Shown: piece after piece, positions 9,277 to 19,184 of the stretch
How the letters are laid out: each line of letters begins with the position of its first letter
How positions within the stretch are numbered: position 1 is the stretch's first letter
DNA from: Bacilli bacterium
Lineage (GTDB): Bacteria > Bacillota_I > Bacilli_A > RF39 > UBA660
Reading direction: 5' to 3'
Length of the DNA stretch: 64,000 nt
Assembly: GCA_017433415.1 (NCBI GenBank)
Contig: JAFRHI010000015.1
Location: 1-64,000 of the forward strand
The notes under the pieces: model-generated
Told to the model about the DNA's origin: nothing
Database searches by the model: none
The model's input: only the letters and a program-made list of their open reading frames with translations
Program-made: the position numbers and the translations under genes

Positions 9277-11520
9277 ATGGCAAAAAGAAAAAGAAAAAGA
9301 GTAAAAAAAGAAAAAGTAACCATTTCAATAGAATTATATGCAATCCTACTTGTTATAGCCTCTATTTTTGGTATTAGCAGATTAGGTCCGGCAGGTAGAT
9401 TAATTGCGTCTTTTAGCTTGTTTTTAACAGGCTCAATTTATATGGTATTCTTATTTGTCTTATTTATCATCGGAATATATGCTTTTATAAAAAGAGAGTG
9501 GCCAGAATTTTTTACTACTAAAATGTTTGGTATTTACTTATTTGTAATAGGTATTTTAACCTTTATGCATTGGGATTTTGTCTCATTAAATAATGGTAAT
9601 AGTAATATCATTTTTAGAGAAACTATGGATAAGTTAGTTGAGGGATTTAATTCAATTATGGCAACAGGTAATTTAAGCGAATCTATATCAGTTGGTGGTG
9701 GCTTAGTTGGTGCTGTCTTTGCTTTAGTATTTACAAAATTGTTTTCTTATACAGGTTTACAAATAATTACAATAATTTTAATAATCGGTGGAGTATGTAT
9801 GTTTACTGGTTTTTCCATAGTTGATTTTATGAAAGAAAAAATAGAAGTAGCTAAAGAAAATAGATTACAAAAACAAGAAGATCAAGAGCCACAGAAAAAA
9901 GTTAAGATTAGTAATGGCAATGACGAAGAAGAAGATGGCGACAAGCAAATAATCAAAAATATAGATGAATTAAAAAAATTACAAGTCAATGCTGCTGACA
10001 ATAATCAAGAAAATGAAACTAAACCACAAGCCCAACAAAATGTTATAAATCCAAGTTATAAATTACCACCATTGAGTATTCTAAATCAACCAAAGAAAAA
10101 GAGTTCAGAGACTAATAATGCTCAAATAGAAGCCAATATCGTTAAACTTGAAGAAGTGTTAAAGAGTTTTGGTGTAATAGCAAAAGTAGTTGAAGTTCAT
10201 GTTGGACCAACAGTTGCCCAATATGAATTAGAAATTGCTAGTGGTACAAGAGTTAATAAAATAACAACATTGAGTAGAGAAATTGCCTTAGCTTTATCAA
10301 AAAAGGATGTTAGAATTGAAGCTCCAATTCCAGGTAAAAGTACAGTAGGAGTTGAATTTGCTAATGATGATCCTCAAGCTGTTAGTTTCTATGAAATAAT
10401 GTCCAGCAAAAAAATGCTTCAAGAATCTGAAAAAAAATTATTAGTTCCTCTTGGAAAGAGTATTATGGGAGATATTGGTACATGTGAAATAAATAAAATG
10501 CCTCATTTACTTATCGCTGGAACTACTGGTTCAGGTAAATCTGTTTGTGTAAATGGTATTATCTGTTCTATATTGATGCGTGCTAGACCTGATGAGGTAA
10601 AACTAGCTATGGTTGATCCAAAAGTTGTTGAACTTAATGGTTACAATGGAATTCCACACTTAATTTGTCCAGTTGTTAACGATCCAAAAGAAGCATCTAT
10701 ATTGCTAAAGAAAATGGTTAATGAAATGGAAAAAAGATACCATATGTTTGCCAGCACTGGAACTAAACAAATAGAAGGCTATAACGAATATGTAAGAAGA
10801 AATAATAAAGTTCATCCAGATGAACAACTAGATAAAATGCCATATATCGTTATTATTATTGATGAGTTATCTGACTTAATGATGGTTGCTGCAAAAGAGG
10901 TTGAAGATTCAATTTTAAGAATTACTCAAAAAGCTCGTGCAGCTGGAATTCATTTAATAGTCGCAACACAAAGACCATCAACAGAAGTAATTACAGGTTT
11001 AATTAAAGCTAATATTCCATCTCGTATTTCTTTTGCTGTAGGATCAGGAATCGATTCAAGAACTATTCTTGATCAAATTGGTGCTGAAAAACTATTAGGA
11101 AAAGGTGATATGTTATTTTTACCAATAGGAATGAATTCACCAATTCGTATTCAAGGATCATTTATAACAGATTCTGAAATAGAAAAAATTATTAAATTTA
11201 CAAAAGAGCAACAAGAAGCCCAATATGATGATTTGTTTATGAAACTAGAAGAAGAAAAACCAGAAACATCAGAGGAAGATGTTAATGTAAAATCTACAAA
11301 TAGTGATGATGCATTATATGATGAAATAGTTAGTTTCGTAGTAAAAACACAAAAAGCATCAGCATCACTATTACAAAGAAAGTTTAAAATTGGTTATAAC
11401 AAAGCAGCTACAATGATTGACCAATTAGAAGAAAATGGCATAATTGGTCCACCTACAGGTAATTCTAAACCTCGAGAAGTTTTAGTTAAGTTTAGTGAAG
11501 AACAAGAAGATTCAGAATAA
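9277..11520 (+). CDS. ftsK: DNA translocase FtsK/SpoIIIE
   Basis: Membrane-anchored ATPase that pumps chromosomal DNA through the division or sporulation septum. 747 residues: four or so membrane helices in the first ~185, a charged linker of about 100, then the motor. Walker A is GTTGSGKS (residues 415-422), Walker B ends in D529-E530 (IVIIIDELSD), and the C-terminal ~65 residues form the winged-helix gamma domain (SLLQRKFKIGYNKAATMIDQLE) that reads KOPS/SRS sequences. ATG 9277 is preferred over 9271, which is only 1 nt from AGGAG. The window cannot tell FtsK from SpoIIIE use; with gpr and spoIIP present a sporulation role is possible. Confidence 0.95.
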   Translation: MAKRKRKRVKKEKVTISIELYAILLVIASIFGISRLGPAGRLIASFSLFLTGSIYMVFLFVLFIIGIYAFIKREWPEFFTTKMFGIYLFVIGILTFMHWDFVSLNNGNSNIIFRETMDKLVEGFNSIMATGNLSESISVGGGLVGAVFALVFTKLFSYTGLQIITIILIIGGVCMFTGFSIVDFMKEKIEVAKENRLQKQEDQEPQKKVKISNGNDEEEDGDKQIIKNIDELKKLQVNAADNNQENETKPQAQQNVINPSYKLPPLSILNQPKKKSSETNNAQIEANIVKLEEVLKSFGVIAKVVEVHVGPTVAQYELEIASGTRVNKITTLSREIALALSKKDVRIEAPIPGKSTVGVEFANDDPQAVSFYEIMSSKKMLQESEKKLLVPLGKSIMGDIGTCEINKMPHLLIAGTTGSGKSVCVNGIICSILMRARPDEVKLAMVDPKVVELNGYNGIPHLICPVVNDPKEASILLKKMVNEMEKRYHMFASTGTKQIEGYNEYVRRNNKVHPDEQLDKMPYIVIIIDELSDLMMVAAKEVEDSILRITQKARAAGIHLIVATQRPSTEVITGLIKANIPSRISFAVGSGIDSRTILDQIGAEKLLGKGDMLFLPIGMNSPIRIQGSFITDSEIEKIIKFTKEQQEAQYDDLFMKLEEEKPETSEEDVNVKSTNSDDALYDEIVSFVVKTQKASASLLQRKFKIGYNKAATMIDQLEENGIIGPPTGNSKPREVLVKFSEEQEDSE

Positions 11521-11534
11521 AAAGGAGGAAGATT

Positions 11535-12248
11535 ATGGCAACAGCTCATATAGAAAGTAAGTTAGAAGATATTGCTCCAATAGTTTTAATGCCAGGAGAT
11601 CCCTTAAGAGCTAAATATATTGCCGAAAATTTTCTAGATGATTATAAGTTAGTAAATCAAGTTCGCAATATGTTTGGATATACTGGTTATTATAAAGGAA
11701 AAAAAGTAACAGTATTTGCTTCAGGAATGGGAATACCTAGTATTGGAATTTATTCCTATGAATTATATAAATTTTATAATGTAGAGAAAATAATTAGAAT
11801 AGGTACTTGTGGCTCATTCAATAAAGATATTAAATTATTAGATGTTATATTATCATCTGGTGCTTATTGTAAAAGCTACTTTGATGTCTTACTTGATGGT
11901 GTTGATGTAGATTTTATTAAATCTAATGCAGAACTAAATAGACAAATTATGAATACTGCCAAAAAAGAAAACATTACTTTAAAATATGGAAAAACTATAA
12001 CAAGTGATGTTTTTGACTTATACTGTGATGATGCTGAAAGATTTCGTGATAATTTTCCCGATATGAACTTTTTATCAGTAGAAATGGAAGCCTTTGGACT
12101 TTTCTATATCGCTAATAAATTAGGAAAAGAAGCAGCATGTTTAATGACAGTTGTTGATTCTCTTTACGATAAAAGAAGTCTCAGTAGTGAAGAGAGAGAA
12201 ACATCACTTAATGATATGATTAAAACAGCATTAGAATCTATAATATAG
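11535..12248 (+). CDS. deoD: Purine-nucleoside phosphorylase, DeoD type
   Basis: Cleaves purine (deoxy)ribonucleosides with phosphate, for purine salvage. 237 residues, the usual size of the hexameric DeoD class. Visible signatures are LMPGDPLRAKYIAENFL near the N-terminus, the phosphate/ribose motif SGMGIPSIGIYSYEL, RIGTCGSF, and FLSVEMEAFGLF near residue 180 which binds the ribose. It starts 14 nt after ftsK with AAAGGAGG, so it is likely cotranscribed. Confidence 0.94.
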   Translation: MATAHIESKLEDIAPIVLMPGDPLRAKYIAENFLDDYKLVNQVRNMFGYTGYYKGKKVTVFASGMGIPSIGIYSYELYKFYNVEKIIRIGTCGSFNKDIKLLDVILSSGAYCKSYFDVLLDGVDVDFIKSNAELNRQIMNTAKKENITLKYGKTITSDVFDLYCDDAERFRDNFPDMNFLSVEMEAFGLFYIANKLGKEAACLMTVVDSLYDKRSLSSEERETSLNDMIKTALESII

Positions 12249-12283
12249 AATTATTGGGGTATAATAAAATATGAGGTGATAAA

Positions 12284-13555
12284 ATGCACTATATAAAAAA
12301 AGATTTAGCAGCATATAATTTGCACTTGATAAAGACAAAAAAGTTCAAGACTATATCAGTAAGAATAGTTTTTCATACACCAATAAAAAAAGAAGAAATA
12401 ACTTCAAGAAATATTTTGACTGATCTTCTTCTTCAATCATCAAAAAAATATAAATCAAGAAGAGAATTAACAATAAAATCTGAGGACTTATATGCTGCAG
12501 ATATTTCAACAAGTAATCGTCGTTTGGGGAACTATATTTTTACAAGCTTTTCTCTTCAAACACTAAGTGATGAATATACAGAAAAAGGAAATCTAGAGGC
12601 AACCCTAGAGTTTTTGAGTGAAATAATATTTAACCCAGATATTACAAATAAAGAATTTAATTTTGAAAAGCTTGGAATAGTAAAAAATAATGCCACAGTT
12701 GCTTTAAACTCTCTTAAAGAGGATGCTACTGGATATAGTTTAATTAGAATGACAGAAGCTTATGATAAAAACAGTCCCGTTTCTTATCGGATGATTGGTT
12801 ATGATAAAGATTTAGAAGCTATTACTACAGAAACAATATATAATACTTATAAAAAAATGTTAAATAATGACTATGTTGATATTTTTGTAGTTGGTAATTT
12901 TGAAACAAAAGAAATGACTGAATTAATCAAAAAACATTTTAAGTTTAGAATGCTTAAAAAGAAAAAAGAAGAGTATATTTTACCTGCTAAAAAGCCACGA
13001 AAAAGGCGACTAATTGCTAAGGAAACAATTGATAATACCCAGTCAAAATTAGCTATTGCCTGTTCTCTAAACAAGTTAACAGATTATGAGAGACATTATG
13101 CGCTAATACTTGCTAATATTATTTTTGGTGGCGGAACAGATTCTAAATTATTTAAAGAAGTACGAGAAAAAAACTCTCTTTGTTATACAATAAGATCATC
13201 ATATAATAAATTAGATAATTTGCTTTTAATAACAGCAGGTATTGATAAGAAAAATTTTGAAAAAGCAACAGATTTAATAACTAAAAATTTAAATAATATG
13301 AAAAAAGGTAAATTTACAAAAAAAGATATAGATATGGCCAAAGAATTTTATAAAACTTCTGCTGAAGAAGTAGAAGAAAGAGAAGATAGAATTATTAATG
13401 AATATTTATTAAGAGAAATATTAAAAACAGAAGAATTAAAAGAAAGAGTAGAAAAGATAAATAAGGTAACTAAACAAGAAATAGTAAAAGCTTGTAAAAA
13501 AATAAATATGGATACTATCTTCCTATTAGAGGGGGTTAAAGATGAAAGCAATTAA
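12284..13555 (+). CDS. ymfF: M16-family protein YmfF, inactive subunit
   Basis: 423 residues with the two-domain M16 peptidase fold pattern (VVGNF, GGGTDSKLFKEVREKNSLCYTI) but no HxxEH zinc motif in the N-terminal domain, so it should be a non-catalytic partner. In B. subtilis YmfF acts with YmfH and the reductase YmfI in maturing 5-aminopentanol-modified EF-P. It lies downstream of ftsK, as in Bacillus, and overlaps ymfH by 14 nt, implying coupled translation and a heterodimer. No ymfI is seen in the window. Confidence 0.85.
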   Translation: MHYIKKDLAAYNLHLIKTKKFKTISVRIVFHTPIKKEEITSRNILTDLLLQSSKKYKSRRELTIKSEDLYAADISTSNRRLGNYIFTSFSLQTLSDEYTEKGNLEATLEFLSEIIFNPDITNKEFNFEKLGIVKNNATVALNSLKEDATGYSLIRMTEAYDKNSPVSYRMIGYDKDLEAITTETIYNTYKKMLNNDYVDIFVVGNFETKEMTELIKKHFKFRMLKKKKEEYILPAKKPRKRRLIAKETIDNTQSKLAIACSLNKLTDYERHYALILANIIFGGGTDSKLFKEVREKNSLCYTIRSSYNKLDNLLLITAGIDKKNFEKATDLITKNLNNMKKGKFTKKDIDMAKEFYKTSAEEVEEREDRIINEYLLREILKTEELKERVEKINKVTKQEIVKACKKINMDTIFLLEGVKDESN

Positions 13556-14804
13556 TTTGAGTGGTCTAGATAAAGTTTGCTATAGCGAACAATTAAAAAA
13601 CGGGCTCGAAGTATTCATGATTCCCTATGATAACAAGAAAAACTATTTTATTTCTTTCGCAACTAGATTTGGAAGTGACATTTTAGAGTGGACTAAAAAC
13701 CATAAGAGTTTTAAACCACCTTTGGGAGTTGCCCATTTTCTAGAACATAAAATGTTTGAACAAGAAGATGGAATTGATCCATTTACTTTTTTCTCTGAAA
13801 GTGGAACTGATGCTAATGCTTCTACATCATTTGATAATACTCAATATATCTGCTCTGGAACTAAGAATTTTAATGAAAACTTAAAATTTTTACTTCGCTT
13901 TGTCAACAATCCATATTACACAGAACAAAATGTTGAAAAAGAAAAAGGCATAATTGCCGAAGAAATAAAAATGTATGAAGATATACCAGATTTTAAATTA
14001 GAAATGCATCTTCGTGAAAATATATATAAAAACAGCCCTAGAAGATTAGATATAGCTGGTACTGTTTCTGAAATAAAAAAAATAACTAAAGATGATTTAT
14101 ATAGTTGTTACGAAAGTTTTTATATTCCTAATAATATGTTTATCTTAATAGTAGGTAATTTTGACCCAGATATGGCTGTTTCTATAATCAAAAACGAATT
14201 AGACTACAAGGAAAGAAAAGAATTACCAAAAGTAAAAGAAATAAAAGAAATAAAAACTGTCAATGTCAAAGAAGAAACTATTAAAGCCAATATAGAAACA
14301 CCTAAAATTGCCATAGGGTTAAAGGTGCCAACTAAAGATATTGATATTGAAGATCTTGAATTAGATTTATATCTCAATATGTTAACAACAATCCTTTTCG
14401 GTTCTTCTTCAGAGTTTAGAGAAAATGCTAGAACAGATAAGTTATTAAATAGTATATATCTCGAATGGGAAAGTATTCCCGATACAAAAGTTTTCTATTT
14501 AATGGCTTCAACTCAAAAGCCAGATTTACTAATAGACAAAATAAAAGAAGAGTTAAAAAATATAAATATATCGGAAAGTACTTTTAACAGAATAAAAAAA
14601 GTCTGGATTGCAAACGAAGTAAAAATGATTGATTCGATAGATGCCACTGTAAGTAATGTTTTTGACGATATCATAAGATATGGAACTATTGTCCCTAAGA
14701 AATTAGATATAATTCGAAAAATGAAAGTCAGCATTTTAGAAGATTTAATTAAAAATATTAATTTTGACAACTTAAGTATTGTTAAAATGCTTAAGAAAAA
14801 ATAA
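13542..14804 (+). CDS. ymfH: M16-family zinc peptidase YmfH
   Basis: 420 residues. It keeps the inverted zinc motif HFLEH (in GVAHFLEHKMFE) and the downstream glutamates in EKGIIAEEIKMY, so it should be the active member of the YmfF/YmfH pair. Homologs in B. subtilis are required for EF-P 5-aminopentanol modification; the exact substrate is not evident here. The GGGGG-type site before ATG 13542 lies inside ymfF, and the two genes overlap by 14 nt. A strong terminator begins at its stop codon. Confidence 0.87.
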   Translation: MKAINLSGLDKVCYSEQLKNGLEVFMIPYDNKKNYFISFATRFGSDILEWTKNHKSFKPPLGVAHFLEHKMFEQEDGIDPFTFFSESGTDANASTSFDNTQYICSGTKNFNENLKFLLRFVNNPYYTEQNVEKEKGIIAEEIKMYEDIPDFKLEMHLRENIYKNSPRRLDIAGTVSEIKKITKDDLYSCYESFYIPNNMFILIVGNFDPDMAVSIIKNELDYKERKELPKVKEIKEIKTVNVKEETIKANIETPKIAIGLKVPTKDIDIEDLELDLYLNMLTTILFGSSSEFRENARTDKLLNSIYLEWESIPDTKVFYLMASTQKPDLLIDKIKEELKNINISESTFNRIKKVWIANEVKMIDSIDATVSNVFDDIIRYGTIVPKKLDIIRKMKVSILEDLIKNINFDNLSIVKMLKKK

Positions 14805-14831
14805 AAGAAATATAAAAACTATATTTCTTTT
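14803..14831 (+). terminator. Intrinsic terminator after ymfH
   Basis: Perfect 12-bp stem (AAAAGAAATATA / TATATTTCTTTT), loop AAAAC, starting inside the ymfH stop codon. Confidence 0.8.
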
Positions 14832-14873
14832 ATAATGATTTATGATATTATATATATAATAGAGGTGATTATA

Positions 14874-15770
14874 ATGAACTTCAAAATAAGTGAGGAAGAA
14901 GAGGTAAAAGTAAAAAAATCACATAAGATTAAGATGAGTGAAAAATTTATGATAGTTATTATCATAGCAATTTCCCTAGTCTCTGGAGTAACCGTATATT
15001 TAATCAGTAATACCATTTTTGGTAAGAAAAAGCCAGTAGAAGTGACCGATACTAAAATAAGTACTAATGATGAAAATGTTCAAATTCTTTATTACTATGT
15101 TTCTCATAATCGAGAAACAAAACAAGATAATATATTTGTAACAAAAGAAAATGTAACTATAAAAGATTTTAATATTGAAGAAAAGTATTATTATGCATTA
15201 CAATTTGTTCAACCAGAAGATTTAAAATTTACTGGAGAATTAACAGAAGATAATGAAAAGATTTATTTACTTAGTGATGAAAAAATCAAAGGCTATATGC
15301 AACGCTTTTTTGGATCACAAATAATCTATAGTAGTCAAAAAAGTTTAACATATGTATTTGACTTTAGTATTAATAATAAAAACCTAGCTGTATTAGAGTA
15401 TTCATCAAGAAATAAAGGCTATAATGTCCATTTTATTGATAAAGAAAATAATGAAGAAAATCCTGATTTGATTGAACCATACTATACAGAACTTTCTGAA
15501 GCAATAAAAAAAGCAGATGCATCATTAATTATAAAAGAAAAAGTAATTTATACTGAATTAAAAGAAAATGCCGGTGTCTACGAATTAAATATTTATAAAG
15601 ATTATCAAAAAACAAAGCTAATTGAGAAAAAAAGTGGTCTTTCATTAGATGACTTAAAAAATAATCCTATCAATATGAAAAAGTATAAAGATACAGCAGG
15701 AACAATTACCTATATATTTAGAGTAGATAATACAAAATACTATTTTTATAATAGTTCAATTGCAAATTGA
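14874..15770 (+). CDS. Single-pass membrane protein of unknown function
   Basis: 298 residues from ATG 14874, with AGAGGTGAT 4-5 nt upstream; an in-frame ATG at 14835 is before the binding site. A short charged cytoplasmic head is followed by one membrane helix (MIVIIIAISLVSGVTVYLIS, about residues 26-46) and an extracellular beta-rich domain of ~245 residues with no cysteines. No family recognised. It is monocistronic between two terminators. Confidence 0.65.
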   Translation: MNFKISEEEEVKVKKSHKIKMSEKFMIVIIIAISLVSGVTVYLISNTIFGKKKPVEVTDTKISTNDENVQILYYYVSHNRETKQDNIFVTKENVTIKDFNIEEKYYYALQFVQPEDLKFTGELTEDNEKIYLLSDEKIKGYMQRFFGSQIIYSSQKSLTYVFDFSINNKNLAVLEYSSRNKGYNVHFIDKENNEENPDLIEPYYTELSEAIKKADASLIIKEKVIYTELKENAGVYELNIYKDYQKTKLIEKKSGLSLDDLKNNPINMKKYKDTAGTITYIFRVDNTKYYFYNSSIAN

Positions 15771-15774
15771 TTAT

Positions 15775-15797
15775 AAAAGTACTTTTTAGTACTTTTT
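15775..15797 (+). terminator. Intrinsic terminator
   Basis: Perfect 9-bp stem AAAAGTACT / AGTACTTTT with TTTT loop, a few bases after the preceding stop. Confidence 0.75.
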
Positions 15798-15803
15798 GTT
15801 TTA

Positions 15804-15812
15804 TGATATAAT
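15804..15812 (+). promoter_or_regulatory. Extended -10 promoter of lepA operon
   Basis: TGATATAAT (TATAAT 15807-15812 with TG at 15804-15805); no good -35 box is visible 17 nt upstream. Confidence 0.6.
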
Positions 15813-15832
15813 AAGCTAACAGGAGAAAAAAT

Positions 15833-17626
15833 ATGAAACAAGAAAATACTAGAAATTTTTGTATAATAGCCCATATTGATCATGGTAAGAGTACATTGGC
15901 TGATAGAATTCTAGAACTAACAGGTGCGATTGATAAAAGAGAATTAAAAAGTCAAATGCTTGATTCTATGGATCTTGAACGTGAAAGAGGTATAACTATA
16001 AAATTAAATGCTGTTCAATTGACTTATAAAAAAGACAATGAAGAGTATAAATTAAACTTAATAGATACACCTGGACATGTCGATTTTTCTTATGAAGTTT
16101 CTAGAAGCCTAGCTGCTTGTGAAGGTGCTTTATTGGTGGTTGATGCAGCACAAGGGATAGAAGCTCAGACTTTAGCCAATCTATATTTGGCTATAGATAA
16201 TGGACTTACTATTATACCAGTTATCAATAAAATAGATCTACCAAGTGCTGATGTTGCTAAAGTGCTTACTGAATTAGAAAATATTGGTTTTAGTAAAGAT
16301 GAAGTTATTTTGACAAGTGCTAAAACAGGAGTAGGAGTAGATAAACTGTTAGAGCGAATAATTGAGGTTATTCCAGCTCCCTCTGGTACAAAAAAGGCCC
16401 CATTAAAAGCTCTAATATTCGATAGCTTATTTGACCCTTATCGTGGGGTAATAACAAGTATTAGAGTTGTTGATGGTGAAGTAAAAGTGGGAGATATAAT
16501 TAAAATGATGGAAACAAATGCTACTTATGATGTGGTTGGCCTTTCCATAAATACTCCAAAAGAAGAGAAAGTTGATATGTTAACAGCTGGGCAAGTTGGT
16601 TATTTGTATGCTTCAATAAAGAGTATCAATGATGTCCATGTTGGCGACACAATTACTTTAGAAAATAATCCAGCTAAAGAAAAATTACCAGGATATAAAC
16701 CAATGAAACCAACTGTGTATTGTGGCTTATACCCGATAGAAGCCAATAAATTTGAAGATTTACGTGAAGCTTTAGAAAAATTAAAACTAAATGATGCTGC
16801 TCTAACATTTGAACCAGAAACATCAAAGGCCTTAGGATTTGGTTTTCGTTGTGGTTTTTTAGGTCTTTTACATATGGAAATAATTGAAGAAAGAATAGAG
16901 AGAGAGTTTAATATTGACTTAATCGCCACATCACCTTCAGTTATTTATGAAGTACTACTAACAGATAAGACAAAAGTATTAGTTGACAATCCTACCAAAA
17001 TGCCACGTAGAGAAATAATTGATAAGACATTAGAACCATATGTAAAATGTAGTATCTTTTCGCCAAGTGAATATATTGGTCCATTAATGGAATTATGCCA
17101 AGATAAGCGCGGAACTTTTATAAATATTGATTATTTAGATACTGAACGCGTAACAATTAATTATGAATTACCACTATCAGAAATAGTATATGACTTTTTT
17201 GACCGTTTAAAGAGTTCAACCAAAGGATATGCTTCATTTGATTATGAACTAATTGGTTATAAAGAGAGTAATCTTGTTAAGATGGATATCTTATTAAACG
17301 GAGAAATAGTTGATGCCTTAAGTGTTATTGTTCATAAAGATTTTGCTTATTCACGTGGAAGAGTAGTAGTAGAAAAACTAAAAGAAATAATTCCAAGACA
17401 ATTATTTGAAGTTCCTATCCAAGCTGCAATTGGCAGTCATATTATTGCCAGAGAAACAGTTAGAGCTTTAAGAAAAGATGTTTTAGCAAAGTGTTATGGT
17501 GGAGATGTAACTAGAAAGAAAAAACTATTAGAAAAGCAAAAAGAAGGTAAAAAAAGAATGAAACAAATTGGTAGTGTCGAAGTACCACAAGAAGCTTTCC
17601 TATCAATTTTATCTACAAAGGAGTAA
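15833..17626 (+). CDS. lepA: Elongation factor 4 (LepA)
   Basis: Ribosome-associated GTPase that remodels elongating or initiating ribosomes. 597 residues, exactly the family length. G1 is AHIDHGKST (residues 13-21), G3 DTPGHVDF, and G4 NKID. The LepA-specific C-terminal domain ends [23 protein letters not shown] plus [10 protein letters not shown]. It heads an operon with a SpoIIID-like regulator (2-nt gap), hemW and an HD-domain gene. lepA-hemW order is common in Firmicutes. Confidence 0.97.
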   Translation: MKQENTRNFCIIAHIDHGKSTLADRILELTGAIDKRELKSQMLDSMDLERERGITIKLNAVQLTYKKDNEEYKLNLIDTPGHVDFSYEVSRSLAACEGALLVVDAAQGIEAQTLANLYLAIDNGLTIIPVINKIDLPSADVAKVLTELENIGFSKDEVILTSAKTGVGVDKLLERIIEVIPAPSGTKKAPLKALIFDSLFDPYRGVITSIRVVDGEVKVGDIIKMMETNATYDVVGLSINTPKEEKVDMLTAGQVGYLYASIKSINDVHVGDTITLENNPAKEKLPGYKPMKPTVYCGLYPIEANKFEDLREALEKLKLNDAALTFEPETSKALGFGFRCGFLGLLHMEIIEERIEREFNIDLIATSPSVIYEVLLTDKTKVLVDNPTKMPRREIIDKTLEPYVKCSIFSPSEYIGPLMELCQDKRGTFINIDYLDTERVTINYELPLSEIVYDFFDRLKSSTKGYASFDYELIGYKESNLVKMDILLNGEIVDALSVIVHKDFAYSRGRVVVEKLKEIIPRQLFEVPIQAAIGSHIIARETVRALRKDVLAKCYGGDVTRKKKLLEKQKEGKKRMKQIGSVEVPQEAFLSILSTKE

Positions 17627-17628
17627 TT

Positions 17629-18081
17629 ATGAATATTAGCAAGTATGAAGATGAAGCAATAGTTTATTTAAATTCCGATAAAACAATAGCTGAAACAGCT
17701 AATGATATTGGAATAAGCAAAAGAACACTACAATTACATTTAGGAAAAATAGAAGATATAAATCCCGAATTATATAAATTGCTTTTAGCCAAAAAAAAAT
17801 TACAAATGAAACAAGGCCGAATAAAAGGTGGGACTATTGGAAAACGAGGCACTTCACATAGTGAAGAAGAAATTAGAATGATTGCTGAAACTATGATTAA
17901 AGAAGAATTAAGTTATGCTGAAGCTGAAATAAAATTTTCCATACCCAAGTCAACTATTTATGAGTTGTTACATAAGCCATCAGTACCAATAGAAACAAGA
18001 AATATGCTAGATACTCTAGCTGATGCTAATCAAAAAAATATGACAATAGCTGAATATATTGAAAGTAAGAGAAGAAATTAA
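17629..18081 (+). CDS. SpoIIID-like double helix-turn-helix protein
   Basis: 150 residues with two helix-turn-helix units. The first (residues 18-39, TIAETANDIGISKRTLQLHL) is followed by INPELYKLLLAKKK and GRIKGG. This order closely resembles Bacillus SpoIIID, where the HTH is followed by INPDLA...RHLRGG. The second HTH is residues 93-115 (LSYAEAEIKFSIPKSTIYEL). It is nearly twice SpoIIID length, so it may be a duplicated or fused form. It lies between lepA and hemW, overlapping the hemW ATG by 1 nt. A DNA-binding role is well supported; a sporulation role is inference. Confidence 0.65.
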   Translation: MNISKYEDEAIVYLNSDKTIAETANDIGISKRTLQLHLGKIEDINPELYKLLLAKKKLQMKQGRIKGGTIGKRGTSHSEEEIRMIAETMIKEELSYAEAEIKFSIPKSTIYELLHKPSVPIETRNMLDTLADANQKNMTIAEYIESKRRN

Positions 18082-19184
18082 TGCCAAAGTTTTGTTATAT
18101 TCATATCCCTTTTTGTAAAAGTATTTGTTCATATTGTGATTTTTGTAAATTATATTATAATGAAGAATTAGTAGATAAGTACTTAGATGCTCTAGCAGAA
18201 GAAATAAACAGTAAATACAAAAATGAATCCCTAGAAACAATCTATATAGGTGGAGGAACACCTAGTTCTTTGAATATTAAACAATTAGAAAAACTATTTA
18301 AAATATTAGAAAGATTAACTAAAAGTAATAACATTGAATATACAATAGAAGGTAATATAGAAAGTACTGATATTAATAAACTAAAGCTATATAAAGAAAA
18401 TGGTATCAACAGATTAAGTTTTGGTCTTGAAACTATTAATAAAAACAATCTAAATTTCTTAAATAGAACACTAAATATAAAAAAAGTCCAAACTATTATT
18501 AATCAAGCTCGAGAAATTGGCTTTCAAAATATAAATCTCGATTTAATGTATGCTCTTCCAAAAGAAACAATAACTGATTTAGAAAAAGACCTTGATTATA
18601 TATTATCGCTTGACATAGAACATATTTCTACATACTCTTTAATAATAGAAGAACACACAAAAATATATCTCGAGAAAGTAAAAAACATTTCTGAAGATCT
18701 CGATGCCAAAATGTATAATTATATCTGTCAAAGACTAAATACTAATGAGTATGAACATTATGAAATAAGCAATTTCTCTAAAAAAGGATACCAATCAAAG
18801 CATAATACTTGCTATTGGAGTAATGAAGAATACTATGGTTTTGGTTTAGGCGCTAGTAGTTATATAGATAATGAAAGAATTACTAATACCAGGTCAATAA
18901 ATAAGTATCTAAATAAAGAATATATTAAAGAGAAAGAAAAAATAACATCCAAAACAAAAATTGAATATGAAATAATGCTTAATTTAAGAAAAAATACTGG
19001 TATAGATTTAAAATGTTTTAAAGATAAATATCAGAAAGAATTAAAAGATTTATATGATTATAAAAATTTAGTTAAAAATAAATTACTAATTGAAAGCAAT
19101 AACAAACTTTTCATTCCAGAAGATAAATGGTATATTAGTAATGAAATAATTGTTAGATTATTAGGAAGTGAAATAAATGAGTAG
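18081..19184 (+). CDS. hemW: Radical SAM heme chaperone HemW-like
   Basis: 367 residues. The radical SAM [4Fe-4S] cysteines are C12, C16 and C19 (HIPFCKSICSYCDF), with C22 next. GGGTPS binds SAM. The HemN C-terminal-like segment SKHNTCYWSNEEYYGFGLGA matches HemW, not coproporphyrinogen dehydrogenase. HemW homologs bind heme and load it on proteins; no heme pathway gene is in the window. The ATG overlaps the previous TAA by one base, and the end overlaps the next gene by 8 nt. Confidence 0.88.
   Translation: MPKFCYIHIPFCKSICSYCDFCKLYYNEELVDKYLDALAEEINSKYKNESLETIYIGGGTPSSLNIKQLEKLFKILERLTKSNNIEYTIEGNIESTDINKLKLYKENGINRLSFGLETINKNNLNFLNRTLNIKKVQTIINQAREIGFQNINLDLMYALPKETITDLEKDLDYILSLDIEHISTYSLIIEEHTKIYLEKVKNISEDLDAKMYNYICQRLNTNEYEHYEISNFSKKGYQSKHNTCYWSNEEYYGFGLGASSYIDNERITNTRSINKYLNKEYIKEKEKITSKTKIEYEIMLNLRKNTGIDLKCFKDKYQKELKDLYDYKNLVKNKLLIESNNKLFIPEDKWYISNEIIVRLLGSEINE

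Noticed and set aside
18081-19184. Oxygen-independent coproporphyrinogen oxidase (HemN)
   Set aside because: Length, position by lepA and the HNTCYW segment fit HemW; no other heme biosynthesis gene is seen.
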